A DNA stretch of 64,000 nucleotides, from contig JBCFYV010000881.1 of assembly GCA_039000515.1 (NCBI GenBank), positions 1 through 64,000 on the forward strand, read 5' to 3'. Each line of letters opens with the position of its first letter. Position 1 is the stretch's first letter. Below are positions 43,591 through 56,062 of the stretch, piece by piece. The DNA comes from Timema cristinae (lineage: Eukaryota; Arthropoda; Insecta; Phasmatodea; Timematidae). The position numbers were made by a program, and so were the translations under genes. The notes beneath the pieces were generated by a model. It saw only the letters and a program-made list of their open reading frames with translations, did no database searches and had not been told where the DNA came from.

Positions 43591-45316
43591 ATTCAAAGCA
43601 GACATTCCGTGTGTATTTCTTCTTGACAACCATTTCCTGACCCACATCCTCTTTTACTTACTTCATCTTCAAGTATTGCCAAGATTTGAGCTTACAATAA
43701 TTGAGGCGTAGTTTTAATAATGTATTTCAAAGAATGATTATTCATTTCATGACTGCTAACAACAAATACTAAATCAAGCACTAACCCGTAAGGACAACCA
43801 CTTTAAAGACTACTGGCCTATAACTAGATTGATCTAGTTACTTGCTCCAATAGTTTGCCTCCGCACTCGACCCATTTAAACTAGAATTCATAGAGAGAAG
43901 AGTCTTGCGAGCAATACCGGCTCATCTGAATACAATATGGGAAGATATGCGCGGAGCAATGGTATCTGTCCATTTGCATTCTCTACGAGGATTGTACAAA
44001 TTTCCATTTCCCTCATATTATTTTGGTATACCTGTAGAGAGAAGGTCAGTGTTTGATTCTTGATGGTGGCCCCGAAGGTATTTTTTTCCTTCAGTTCGTT
44101 CACACCATGATATTTTTCTCCCCAAATCACAATATGTTGGTTGGATTATTTTAATTACGGTATACACTTTTTACAAAACGAGAAATTTATATTTAATTTA
44201 TTTATTTATAAGCGTGAGTAAATAACTCGGCAGTATGTTTGTATATTGGTTTGCTGGTAGCAAGAAGATCAGGATTCGATTCCCGACGGGCTGCCATATG
44301 GGTGTATTGAGTCTAATCATATTGTTTAAAAAAATTGGCTATCTTAAATAAAATAATCCTCTACTATAACCGACCTTGTGAGAACAGATCTAAGTTTTTA
44401 ATGGTAAGAATTCACCTTTGAATATTTTCCCTTAGTGCGCTGTATTTCATTCTTCAGCTACCAAAGACAAAGAAGGCTTGCAGCTCTCAAGCAACCAAAA
44501 GGAGATATGTGCAACGGGAAGGAAAAAAGAAGCACTAACACGTTTTATGTAGAAACGCCCTTTTTTTTTCTCTTCACTTAATTAGGCGCTTATTTTTAAA
44601 AGGTATACTTGACGTGCACTTTATGATCCGTTTGAGAACTAAACTTATAAACTAGCTTAATTTTAAATCAAACGCAACACTCAGGGTGTTAATTTCAACT
44701 GGACCTAAGGAAAGGTCGGTGTTTTTATCAAAACTTTTTTATGGCATGAAACAAAGTTTAATTTTTCTCACATGATGATATAAACATTTCTTTTCTAAAA
44801 AAAAATACTTTATACAGAAACATCGATGTTATGATCAGATCGTTCAGGAAGCCAACCACACTTTTCAAGGATGATGAGGGTAGGAGAAAAATAGAGAATA
44901 ACTTTTAGAGGGCACCTCTGAACACTTGTGGGACCATGCCAGATACACGGTCTGAATAATGGTTCTTAACCTAAAACTAATGATTGGGTTTCATCCCTAA
45001 TTCAGTCATTTTTTGTACACTTTACTTAATGAAGGGGAAAGGTGTATAGCCCCGCCGTACACTTAAGAGAAAAATCAATACAAAAAGTGTAACATCAGTG
45101 AATTAGTGAATCAAATAGATTTTTTAGGCTTTTTGATAAAACTTAAAATCAAACTAGAGCATTTAGAAACAATAATTAAAAGATTCAATGTTTACTTAAA
45201 ATAATAAAATACTCATTTAAGTTTTCTGCTAGTGTGTTTGCAAGGGCGGGTAACTGCGGACACTTTGAGATTTTTTTAAAGTATTTTTTTAAAATAATAC
45301 AGAGGTCACAATCATA
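43591..45316. other. Gene-poor spacer
   Basis: AT-rich, with no recognisable coding segment. A B-box-like GGATTCGATTCCCGAC stretch near 44,271 suggests a worn tRNA-like SINE at about 44,235-44,320. An 80-codon minus-strand frame at 43,888-44,130 has no recognisable motif. Confidence 0.45.
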
Positions 45317-46717
45317 TTATGTATTGTCTGGGTCAGCAGGAGCACATTCTTCATGAACCCACTCATGACATGTACAACATTGAACCCGGTTTTCATCAAA
45401 CGTTTCACCATATATTATACATTCTATTTCTTCTTCGTCGTTAGCTACACATGTAGCTTAAGTTGATGGTTGGTCAATTATGATATTTCTTGGAAACTGA
45501 TTTGCAAATCTCCAAAGATTCCTTACAACCTAAAGATTAAAATGTTTTGGTAGGGGCTAAATGTCGAAATGTCACTTTTTTGGGCCTTCCCTTTTTTTAC
45601 TTTTTCTTCTTTTTTTCGCTTGCAACTGGTAGGGGTGACAATTGTTTCAATATATCTTGAGCACTTTTAGAGTAACTTTGGATTGGTAGAGCTGTATTGT
45701 TGTTGACAGGGAAGTGCAGGTCATTTTTGTTTCTAGCACCAACAGAGGTAGAACTTCTTGTTTCTTTGGTACCATAAAAATTAGGGTTTCTTTGCTGTAT
45801 GTCTAGCACTTCTTCTAGAATCTCAGCTAGCTGTGAGGGAAGAAAATCTAGGTCAAAGAAAATATTGCAGTCAAATGGGGGAATGCGTGTGCATATAAAC
45901 ATATTTCTTGCAACGTCAAGACGATACAATCCAGTGTACGCACTAGAAATTAATCCTGAATTGTCATATTCTGTTATTCGAATTTGAGGATTTTTCCTCG
46001 TCTGGGTAGCATATAATTCAGTAAAAGCATTCTTGAATGGCTTCATGAATGACCTTGTAAGTGGTGTGGGGAGGAATGATAAGCATAATATGGATGTTAT
46101 TTTGCCGAGCATAACTAAGCAGGGCACGTTCTTTATGACTTGAATGTATATCTAAAATCAAAAGCACATCATATTGTGTTGTGGGATGAACATGTTTGAC
46201 AAAATGCTTGGACAAGAAAGGTTTTCCCATTCATCCATCCTTTGGTTGAGCAATAAAAACAGCGTCGTCAGGTGCATTCATCATTAGTGTGTCTTCTAGA
46301 AAATTTAATTTTTCAAAAAACAAATCCACTTGAGTTTTGTTAAAACCCACACACCTCATAAGGCTAGTTGATTCAGGACAGCGCAAAGAAAGGTTGGGAT
46401 GTCGCTTCATGAATGAATTAAAATCGTTACCGGCAGTTTTTTATATGCTCAAGGCTGAGGCCCTCTGCCAAGTCATGCGATAGTGTTAAGAATTCTTTTA
46501 TAGATAGCCCCATCAATCTATTTTAGCGGTTCCCAAAGTGTGCTCCGCGAAACATCTCCAAGTGCTCCGCGCAGAGAATGTAAATAAAAATAAAATAAAT
46601 GTGACAAAATCTCAAAATTGTTTATTTGTGCGGTCTCGAACTGTTTTTAGATAAGTATTGTGTAGAAATAATTTAGCTCCTGCATCGTGCCGTAAAGTAG
46701 TGTAAATAGCAAGTATT

Positions 46718-48519
46718 ATGGATCCAAAGTGCATTGTCATGCGGCACCTCAGGTTAAAAATAATTATAAAAAGGAAGTATCACGATTCCTACTTGGATAT
46801 TGGATTTGTTGAGACTAGTGACAACAAACCACAGTGCGTAGTTTGCATGAAAGTTTTGCCAAACAGTGCGATGTTCCCAGCAAAAATGCGCCGTCATTTT
46901 GAGGGGGTCCATCCAGAATGCAAGGGCAAACTGACTGATTTCTTCAGAAGGAAGTATAGTGAACTTACACAAGCCCAGAAAATTATATCTTATCACTCAA
47001 AAACAATTAATGAACCGGCTTTGATGGAGTCCTACTTAGTCAGTTACCGAGTTGCTCAAGCTGGCGAAGCCCATACCATCGCTGAAAACCTTATAAAGCC
47101 TTGTGTAAAGGATATAGTGTAATGTATGCTGGATGCAAAAGCCACGAAACTAGTAGACACCGTTCCTTTGTCAAATAACACGATTTCGCGATGAATCGGG
47201 GACTTAGCAGAGGATGTGAAAGCTACTTTACTTTCACGAATAAAATGCACTAAGTTTTCGCTCCAAATGGATGAATCAACGGATGTGGCTGGATTGGCCA
47301 TTTTAATAGTATTTGTACGCTACCAATACTTGGAGTCTTTTCAAGAGGATCTGCTTCTCTGCAAGCCTTTACCAACTAACACAACCGGTGCTGCAATTTT
47401 CAATTTAATAGAAGAATTTTTCACAGTGAGTGACATCCCATGGGATAACTGCGTTGATGTGTGCACGGATGGCGCAAAGTCCATGACTGGGAAGACGCCC
47501 AGTGCTATCTCAAGAATAAAACAAAAAGTCAAGGAATGCAGCAGTAGCCACTGCATCCTCCACCGCCATGCCCTTGCTGTGAAAAAAATGCCACCCTTCC
47601 TAAAATAAGTCTTGGACGAAAGCGTGAAAGTAATTAATTTTATCAAATCTAGACCTAAAAATACAAGACTATTCAAGCTGTTGTGTGAAGACATGGGGAG
47701 TCTACATAAGTCTTTACTTCTTCACACAGAAGTAAGGTGGCTTTCTCGTGGCAAAGCTTTGACTCAGCTCTTTGAAATGAGGGCTGAAGTCAGAACCTTC
47801 CTGATCGACAACGACTTCGCTTTGTGTGATGAGCATTGGGTAATGAAATTGGCGTACTTAGCAGACATTTAAAAAAAGTTAATGACTTAAGTATTTCACT
47901 TCAAGGGAAAGCAGTAACCGTTTTTGACGCCAGCGATAAAGTACAAGCGTTTAAAAAGAAAATAAAGTTTTGGGCGGATTCAATGAAAAATATAAATCTA
48001 GACAGTTTCACAATGGTAAAAGAATTTAGAGAAGAACTAGATTCTGACGTACCAGAATATATCTTAAATGAGTTTCACGTTCATCTGCTAAATTTGCTTG
48101 ATAATTTCAACTGTTATTTTCCAGAAGAATTCCACGATAAAATAAAAGAGAACTGTTGGGTTGTAAACCCATACTCTGCTGTGTCGGAAAAGCCAGCCTG
48201 TCTGACATCACACCAGTATGAGTGTATGATTGATTTGACATCAGATTCTGTGGTAAAATATAATTTTGCAACTAAGAATTCACTAACAGAATTTTGGTGT
48301 CAGCTAAAAGACGAATTTAAGTTTTATCAGATAAAGCGAAAATCATCCTTTTACCCTTTACAACAACTTACTTATGTGAATCAGGATTCTCTGCTTATGT
48401 GGCTACTAAAACAAAATATAGATCCCGCCTGAATGCAGAGCCAGATATTCGGTTGCAGCTGTCCCAAATTAAACCATTGCACATTGTGCAAATCAAAACA
48501 GTCCATCCCTCTCATTAGA
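46718..48519 (+). pseudogene. hAT transposase (ZBED5/SCAND3-like), decayed
   Basis: Starts MDPKCIVMRHLRLKII. A BED-type zinc finger follows (CVVCMKVLPNS...MRRHFEGVH). The core continues in the same frame with QMDESTDVAG, VCTDGAKSMTGK, HCILHRHALAVK and a TEVRWLSRGKAL stretch. In-frame stops occur at 47,120, about 47,191 and 47,606. The frame changes near 47,865 and again near 48,385 before the C-terminal dimerisation remnant ending near 48,519. It resembles the ZBED5/SCAND3 branch of hAT. Multiple stops rule out function. Confidence 0.87.
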
Positions 48520-48829
48520 ATCTAAGTTCTTTGGCTATGCTTAATCGTTCTATTTCGATACCAAGCTACATTTTTTATTTTGAAACTGTAATACCTTATA
48601 TAGGTCAGTAGTATTGTATATTTACACTACCTGATTTGAATTCGTTCTCAAATGTGTAGTATTACTTTATGTTTTTTGTTGTTGGTTTTCGTTTATGTAT
48701 TTACTAAGTAAGTTCCTTATTTCTCTGAAATTAGTGTAGAAAAAATATTTATAATAAATAAAACTTGATGTTTAAGGTGAGTATGCAGCGGACGCGAGTT
48801 AAGGAGAGTTAATTTAAAGTTTATAGAGC

Positions 48830-49075
48830 AAAACATTTTTTTTTTGCCAAAATAAGAAAACTATCGCTTCTATAAAAACATAGTTTAATTTTCTTCACAT
48901 GGTGACCTCATTAGTTGTTGAATATCTGTCGTGAACAGAGCAGCATTATCTAAGAAACTTTTTAAATGAAGAGAAAAATTTGTTATTAAATTCCAGGACA
49001 TCCTTGACAGATATTCAAGAAATGTTGATCTCGCCATGTGAAGAAAATTAAGCTCTATGATTCTATAGAAGCAAT
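48830..49075. repeat. Imperfect inverted repeat inside the hAT element
   Basis: Segments around TTTAATTTTCTTCACATGG (near 48,890) and its inverse CCATGTGAAGAAAATTAA (near 49,035) flank a spacer of about 130 bp. It could be a worn MITE or a subterminal palindrome. Confidence 0.45.
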
Positions 49076-50035
49076 ATTTAATTTATTTTATCCTAAAAAA
49101 AGTATTGCTATAAAAAGTGCAAAAACACTCGCCTTTTCTTGCGAAATATCTTCGCCTTTATGCCGAATACACGTATGTGAAAAATTAGTGTTTAGAGGAA
49201 AAAAACGTAAAGTTGTAACTTTCAATGTCTTTCAATGGGAAACATTAAGTTTGGATCAAAATATAAGCTATTTTGAATTCGAAAAATAATTCGTGCTTTT
49301 GTTATATGATTAAAAAATTGTCTAGCAACTTGAAAATGCAGTTACGTAAAAACAGACAAAAATGAACATGATCTAAGGGCAACAATAGTGCTCCGTCACG
49401 AATTTCTCTCCTGAGAAGTGCTCCGCGACTCAAAAAGTTTGGGAACCGCTGATCTATTGTCATCTTCAAGATGTTCAACAACCAGCATTCGAATATTTGG
49501 ACCAAATTCTGCTCAAAACGTCAAAATTTTGGTTGTAAGCTGCATTTATTTCCTAGCTTGATTAGCTGACTACGGTCTTGAAGCGTACTTTTTGGATCAC
49601 CATACTTAACTCATGCCATTCGAACACTAAATGTTTCACTTAAATGATTGTCTAATGATTGTTTCATGTCATACTCATCCCATGAACTTCTTTCGGATAA
49701 CCTTTCCTTGAATTTAGACATAGTAGGCTACTTTTTTTGTACTGTAACAAATAACATGAACCTAAATTCGTTTGACATTTCTATTTCTTTTTTTTATCCT
49801 TGGCTACCTTCACCACTTTCACTTATTTAAACATAATTTGAAACATAAAAGAAATTAACTATGGGTATAAACCTTATAATTATTGAAAAAACATAATTCG
49901 ACATACTAAATAAATATATGGTTTTCTACTCAACCTGTAATGTTACTGACCTGCCCATAAAGAATATGTGAGAGCATTGACAATAATATCGTCCTAATTT
50001 TATAAACGTATTTAATTTTATTTGAACTTTATAAT

Positions 50036-50520
50036 ATACTAGATAGCTGTTGCCCGCGGCTTTGCTCGCGTGGAAGTTGATTATATACAAATACGAAAAT
50101 ATACATATGTATTTACAGATTAATTTAAAATATTACGTTACGTTGATGACCATAACTTGACTTCAGATAAAAAATAATGCAAGTCCGATACAAACTTTCA
50201 CCCCCTTTTTCATCCTTTATTAAATAAAATTTCCAAAATTCCTGAAACACGTATTTATTTGTTTTACGTCAATAACCGAAATACAAAATTTTGTTTATGT
50301 AACTTTCAAAATGACGGACTTTCATACATATTATCATCCCCTATTTTGACCCCTTTGGGGTGGAATTTTCTAAAATCCTTTCTTAGTGGGTGCCTACATA
50401 ACAAAATGAATATACAGTCCGAATTTCATGCTTGTAGCCTTGATAGTTTGCGCTCGGCGATGATGAATCAGGGTCGGTCGGTCGGTCGGTCAGTCAGGAC
50501 ATGTTATTTTATAAGTATAG
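50036..50520 (+). mobile_element. LINE-tail-like repeat with GGTCGGTC end, plus copy
   Basis: Begins CTAGATAGCTGTTGCCCGCG, followed by GGCTTTGCTCGCGTGG, and ends near GGTCGGTCGGTCGGTCAGTC. This arrangement is familiar from a dispersed arthropod repeat, probably a non-LTR element tail. The first 340 bp recur inverted at 51,521-51,862. Confidence 0.6.
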
Positions 50521-51239
50521 ATTACGTGGCGCTTAAAGCACTTCTTCTTCTAAGGCACGAGCAACTGATAAGTGACGTCAGAGTGCATGACGTAGGACCT
50601 ATAGAGTCAATATGACAGTTTAAGGTTTTTAATAAATAATAACTTCCTGTTCTGGAAAGATCGAATAGAAATTTTAAAAGGTAATTTGAGGCAGCTCCGG
50701 CTCTCGGACCTTCTACTGCCATCGAGATGTTTTTTTTTGTATTTTAATTTTTTTTAACACCACCTTCTAGAAAGTTCTTTCAAAGCGAGTTGTATACTAG
50801 GCGTGGTGAAATAAATGTGCACTGTAGTGATGGGCACAATCGAGTAATTCTAGGAATCGAGCAATTATTCGATTCTCTTTAAAAAGAATCGAGTAAAGTT
50901 ACTCGAGTAATTTTTAACGAATCATCTACTTGAATCGTCCCATGGCAATCGGTTGGACAACATTACTCGGGAGTCTTGCAATGGAATTCGATACTAATAG
51001 CAAGTCCATAATCTCTTCCTGTAGGGGGCAGTTGACACTGACCGTGTTATCCTCAGGTTTCATGTTGCATGTACAGTCCAATACAAAAGTATGCGTTTTA
51101 AGAAGTCTCACAATAAAAAAGATTAATATTTTTTTTATCTTTTTAATAAAATAAACTTCTTTTTAAATTCTTGCTAAATAAATTCATAATAATTGTACTT
51201 TTTTAAAAGGGAAAACATTTATTTGTGCTATCATTACTT

Positions 51240-51480
51240 ATGAGGCCCGATGGTCTAAGGCTTCACTCTCGTGTTAGACTGGTCTGTTGACGGGGAGAGC
51301 AGGGCTCGAATCCTGGATGGGTCTATTGGGACGGTTTGTTCCTAAATGGTTTCCCACTCTTCTTCTATGCAAATGCGGTTAGATCACCTCTAAAATGCTT
51401 CCCTCCTCATCCCCACTCCAGTAGAGTAATTCCAATATGCGTATAACCTAAAGAGACGGTAGGACGTGATTTTTTTTTTA
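51240..51480 (+). mobile_element. tRNA-derived SINE of a second family
   Basis: A-box-like GATGGTCTAAGG near 51,249 and B-box-like GGGCTCGAATCCTGG near 51,302. They are followed by a body containing CACTCTTCTTCTATGCAAATG, related to the body of the tandem units in the Polinton intron. It ends near GGACGTGA and a T run. Confidence 0.65.
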
Positions 51481-51520
51481 AATATATTATCTTCGATCAA
51501 ATATTCAGTTTTATAAAGGA

Positions 51521-51862
51521 ATTTAGAAAATTCCACTCCAAAGGGGTCAAAATAGGGGATGATAATATGTATGAAAGTCCATCATTTTGAAAGTTACATA
51601 AACAAAATTTTGTATTTCGGTTATTGACGTAAAACAAATAAATACGTGTTTCAGGAATTTTGGAAATTTTATTTAATAAGGGATGAAAAAGGGGGTGAAA
51701 GTTTGTATCGGACTTGCATTATTTTTTATCTGAAGTCAAGTTATGGTCATCAACGTAACGTAATATTTTTAAATTAATCTGTAAATACATATGTATATTT
51801 TCGTATTTGTATATAATCAACTTCCACGCGAGCAAAGCCGCGGGCAACAGCTATCTAGTAAT
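51521..51862 (-). mobile_element. Inverted copy of the same repeat
   Basis: Near-identical to the inverse of about 50,036-50,375, ending at GCCGCGGGCAACAGCTATCT. It lies inside the non-autonomous hAT-like element. Together with the plus copy it could form a long hairpin. Confidence 0.85.
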
Positions 51863-52489
51863 CAATAAATTAAGAAAGACAATAATTGGTTCCGATTGTG
51901 GAAATAAAACTGCCGAGGTGTGAGTAAAAGAATCGAGTAACTTTCATCGAGTACTTTTACAAAGAATCGGAAATGTTATAACCTTAGTTAGCATGCTTTT
52001 CGATTGTGCACTTTACATCTGCGAGTATTTTGTATTGAAAATGCATGGGCAACATTTAAACCATTAAGGGTCATTTTTGCGTAGCGGCAGAAACTGTTGG
52101 TGAAAAATTAGCTCTAAGGGAATATGCCTTTTAAATGGAAATAGCATGGTAAACAGTCCAGTCTACAAGGTCGATTCTCACTCAGCTGGTAAGAAAAGAG
52201 TAAATAAAAGAATAACAAGGACCGAATAAAGTTACTCGAGTAACTCGATTATTTTTACTCGATTGTGCCCATCACTAGTGCACTGGCTCACTAGCCATGA
52301 CACTAGCACCCTCACTGTTACTGTGTCTGTCACTCCAGCCTTCGATACGTACGGTCGTGTTATTTATTAGTCGCGTCTCGAAATAGTTAACGACATGATC
52401 AGTTTTACGATCAAGACAATAGTGATATTAAAATAAAATCACATCTAACCTAATAATTGTGCATTATTTCAATGGTACAAATACCGCCC

Positions 52490-52740
52490 AAACACGAGGC
52501 AATTATCATCAACATAATAGCATAATGTTATAAATGGCATCCATCGCTTGGCGATTAATTCAATAATGTTATAAATGGCGCACAACGTATAGGTAGTTAT
52601 AGGAATGTTATAAATGGGGTCCACCGAGGAGCGATTGATTCAATAGTTCAACAATTGGCGCTCGATCACGGGGCTATAATTACCAATTATATCATCAAGG
52701 TACCGTACCGCTTTAATTAGTGATCGATCACGGGGCAATT
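52490..52740. repeat. Degenerate short tandem repeats
   Basis: The motif AATGTTATAAATGGC recurs three times, with GATTGATTCAATA and CGATCACGGGGC also repeated. No reading frame fits it. Possibly the remnant of a satellite. Confidence 0.6.
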
Positions 52741-52964
52741 ATCAGCTAATTAAACCAGAACGTTATAAACAGTATATTAATTATTTGGTAAATGAATATT
52801 ACTCAAGTCAAACAAAAGAGGTTGATGAAAGAGAAAATACTCAGTTACAATCAAATGGCACGGCTAATTTTACTCAACTAGCTGCATCCAGAGTCTTAGA
52901 AAAAGAGAAGAGAATACTAGCTTGGATAGTGCTGTCGCCTTATTGCAAGTATGTGAACCACTGA
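52741..52964 (+). other. Open exon-like segment, unidentified
   Basis: One frame stays open from about 52,740 to a TGA at 52,962-52,964, reading through KPERYKQYINYLVNEYY and ASRVLEKEKRILAWI. It has no ATG at the start, and no clear splice sites were found. The amino-acid mix looks like a real helical protein, but I do not recognise it. Confidence 0.3.
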
Positions 52965-55420
52965 CTGTCAGAGGCTAACCCACCTTTCCCCTAATTCACT
53001 TACAGAAAGGTACTATTGTACAAGCTAATTCAAACTATGCGTCCATCAATTATTGAAGACTAACTGTTCATTGAGTATAATATAAATTCAAATTAAGAGT
53101 TAAATACAAGACAATTGTTTAAACATCAAACAATCTATTAATATGAGAATTAAAAGAAGACGACTAAACAAATATTAGCCTACTTTTTATGTATCTTTGT
53201 ATCTTTTACAATCAAACTTTTTAAATACATGAATATTCAAGATAATTGAATTGTGTGTTTATGTTTTTTAGAGTAGAGGGTTGGCGTATGCTTCTGTGAT
53301 ATTATTTTTTATGTTTAACCGGTTATTTTGATACTGACGTTATATATTTAAAAAAAAAGCTAGATAATATTATTTTGGATACTAAATAAAATCACTTGCA
53401 ATTAACATTTGCGAAAATTATTTGAAAGATTCCTAATGTATTCTTGGGTTGTAATTAAGTTTCTCATGGACGACTTGTCAAATTATGTATGGAGTGCATG
53501 ATAGCTTTTTCTGGCGTTGTTTGATGGAACTTCTGTTGGTGTATATGGAAAATTGTTCCATACTCTCTTCATTTTCTGACGCTGGGATCAACTTGGGATA
53601 GTTGTGAAGAACAGTTTCCAATGTTTGTGGAACCTATGTTAAGTTATGAAATCATTAAATTAGTTTTATGCACATAACAAAATGTAATAATAAAATTTTT
53701 TTAGTAAAATTTTGTTAATGATTGATATCAAAATAATGCAAGACTACAACATTTGGATATTGGTTTTACTGTTACACAATAGTTAACGCTATATGTGATT
53801 ATGGACACCTCTAGCCTTCATTCAGTAACAATTTTTTTAAATCTTCGATAAGTGCTTATGCCACAGTAAAAGGTTTTGTGGACACATTATTTTCTGGTTT
53901 TACTTCTGAGGAATCCCTAATAATTTATAAATATACATATAAAATTTCCTAATGTGTGTTTTGTGTAGGGCAGACATGAAGTACCGCCATGAAACAGTTT
54001 GAAAGGACGTACAGAAGAAAGTTTAACAACATAGATGTAATAGCAGGAAAATTAGTGTATTTTAGGTTAGTTTTAGATTAGTTTATGATCAAGCCTAGAG
54101 TTGGTTTTGTGCGATAATATATCCGATAGGGCGCCTCCTCAGGTGGAGAATAGGGGGGGGTGCCCGTCAGTGATCAGTGATGTAACGCCATTACAGTACA
54201 CTAACATGGTTACCTGAGTAATTGATCGCATGGAATGTGTCATATAGATTCAGTGTGGTAGTTAACACTAGTGGACATATAAAGCATACACAAATGCCAA
54301 AGAGGGTGATGACACATTTATTTGTAATTTCTGTCTCCGAATAAGTTTACTAATGCTCAATTTACTCATATAAGGAGGACAATTATATATTTTAATCTTT
54401 TTCTTATGTTTAACATTTAATGTTTATTTAGAGCTTAGTGGTTATTTTTACTTAAATAAACAAGAATTTTGTAATAGTATTCAATTTTACATGATTTCTT
54501 ATTGGCACACCATTCTATTCAATCAGTTGTCCAATTGGGGTTTTTGCGCATTTTCGAGAAAACTCATTTTGTGATATTCAAAGAAAGACCCACTTAAGGA
54601 TGGTAATTGTGTGCAACATTTGTTTAGTCATTACATTTCGTTTAACAAGTCTAACTTTTATTTTGCACCCGTATTGGACGACTCCATCGCGCATGCGTAT
54701 ACAAATCGAGATAACACCTGCATTTAATGCAAACACCTGTATCTAATGTTGAGAAATGATTTGAAATAAATCGTAAAATGAAAATTGTATATGTTTCTAT
54801 TGTTCTATGTTGATTTATTTGAATAAAAAACACCATAATTAGAAAATATCCATTGTAATATTAATCTTTAAAATATATTTAATCCACTATAAAATAAAAT
54901 AATTGGTTAGCCTGCTGTTTCTAGTATATGCTGAAAAGCATTATGGGTTAACATTAAGCTATTGTGTGAATTTCTGCACCGCTCAAGCAGATTCTGCGCT
55001 CTATTTTTGCAAAACGAGTAGATCAATAACTACTCTATCCTATCCTTTTACAGGAGCATTCAGTTTTATGCACCCAGGCAATCTTGTGCTAAATATAATA
55101 TAAAAATTGAGTTTATGCTGGCTCACTCTGAAATGTTGTTCAAACGGTAGTAGTGTCTCTGTGTGCGTAGTCTTGCTGACGGTACCGGCAAGTAACGGAC
55201 CAAAACGCTCAGAGTCGCACTCCGTAACGGGCCAGTTAGGTAGGTAAACCAACCCCCACAGATGAAGCTCAAGCTCGTGCAGATTGCTAGTGGTAGCTTC
55301 AGATAATTTCACTGGGAAATAATTATCAAAGTAAATAAAATTATGGTGGATTAGAAAAGCTATTATTTTGGTTAATTGCTGCTATAAGATTATCTAGATA
55401 TGTATTTAAATTTAAAAATG
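52965..55420. other. AT-rich DNA, no gene seen
   Basis: Dense stops in all frames; no repeat boundary or RNA gene was recognised. A (C/G)-richer patch at about 54,125-54,170 has no open frame. Confidence 0.5.
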
Positions 55421-55424
55421 ACAG

Positions 55425-55740
55425 CTGGACACGAGAATCGAACCCAGGGCCTTTGGATAGTTACGCCATTGCTCTACCTACTGAGATATCCAGGAATTGT
55501 CCCGTGGTCAGGGTTAGTCTCCACTCATATTACGATGAATTAAATAGCAAAGCTATTAGTTTTGTTAGTTACGGTTATAGCCGTATTATGTTCTTTAAAT
55601 TGACCAATACAGACACTGCCTTAAAATATGAGTGAAGAATAACTCTGGGTTTGGGACGATTCCTGGATAACTTAGTGGGTAGGGTATTGGCGTACTAAGC
55701 CTAAGATCCCGGGATCAATTCCCATGTCCAAGTGCCATTT
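55425..55740. repeat. Foldback pair of tRNA-like SINEs
   Basis: Minus-strand tRNA-like text (TATCTCAGTAGGTAGAG, then GGGTTCGATTCTC) lies at about 55,505-55,425. A plus-strand relative (TAACTTAGTGGGTAGG, then GGGATCAATTCCC) lies at about 55,670-55,737. Flanking sequence is also palindromic: CTCCACTCATAT near 55,520 pairs with ATATGAGTGAAG near 55,627. The loop is about 70 bp. They are not functional tRNA genes because the stems do not close. Confidence 0.65.
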
Positions 55741-55774
55741 TTCAATTTAAAGAATAAAATTAAATTTTTATTAA

Positions 55775-56062
55775 GTTTTATATGCCCGTCGACACACAAG
55801 AGGTCATTATGGCTACAATGACATTAAAAACATAGTAAAATCCCCATGTGACGAAAAAAGTTTATTTATCACCTGCCGAAATAAGCAGATGAAAACAATA
55901 AAATAACATATAATCATACTAAAATGTATATGCAAACATTAAAAATATCTCAATATGAGAGAATGTACATTTGAGTCACTCCATTTAGTGAAACTCATAT
56001 GGATTATTAATATGACTTAGGGTGATAAACCTACTAAAAAGAACACACTACATTGAAAATTA
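55775..56062 (-). mobile_element. LINE copy G, 3' UTR fragment
   Basis: Matches the 3' UTR of the LINE family in reverse (GACACACAAGAGGTCATTATGG, then TATCTCAATATGAGA and the GTGATAAACCT block). It is more diverged than copy F, which follows directly. Confidence 0.6.

Larger units (their letters stand above)
46524..49451 (+). mobile_element. hAT transposon inserted in the pogo gene
   Basis: A 2,928-bp element with terminal inverted repeats TAGCGGTTCCCAAA at the left and CAGCGGTTCCCAAA (inverse) at the right. The 8-bp target duplication, ATCTATTT at 46,516-46,523 and ATCTATTG at 49,452-49,459, has one mismatch. Eight-base duplications and these ends are typical of hAT elements. The transposase gene inside is decayed. 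Confidence 0.9.
45317..49735 (-). pseudogene. pogo/Jerky-type transposase gene split by a hAT element
   Basis: Read leftward. The N-terminal HTH of psq type lies at about 49,735-49,460 (WDEYDMKQSL, DPKSTLQDR). The hAT element occupies 46,524-49,451. The CENP-B-like middle follows (FMKRHPNLSLRCPE) and then DDE_1 (LLILDIHSSH, then a YKVIHEAIQECF stretch where PHCSH...LQP-type text is expected). A PHD-like cysteine-rich tail (CCTCHEWVHEECAPAD) ends at the TAA at 45,317-45,319. Frames change near 46,230, 46,020 and 45,600, and catalytic surroundings are altered, so the gene is dead. A cut-and-paste transposase of the Tc1/mariner superfamily, pogo branch, is the best fit. Confidence 0.82.
50825..52277. 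mobile_element. Non-autonomous hAT-like element with 8-bp TSD
   Basis: 1,453 bp bounded by TAGTGATGGGCACAATCGAG and its perfect inverse, with an exact 8-bp target duplication GTGCACTG at 50,817-50,824 and 52,278-52,285. Subterminal regions repeat the ATCGAGTAA motif on both sides. No transposase frame. A SINE and an inverted LINE-tail repeat have inserted inside it. Confidence 0.9.

Noticed and set aside
43888..44130. 80-codon minus-strand frame
   Set aside because: No motif, promoter or neighbour supports it; left as part of the spacer.
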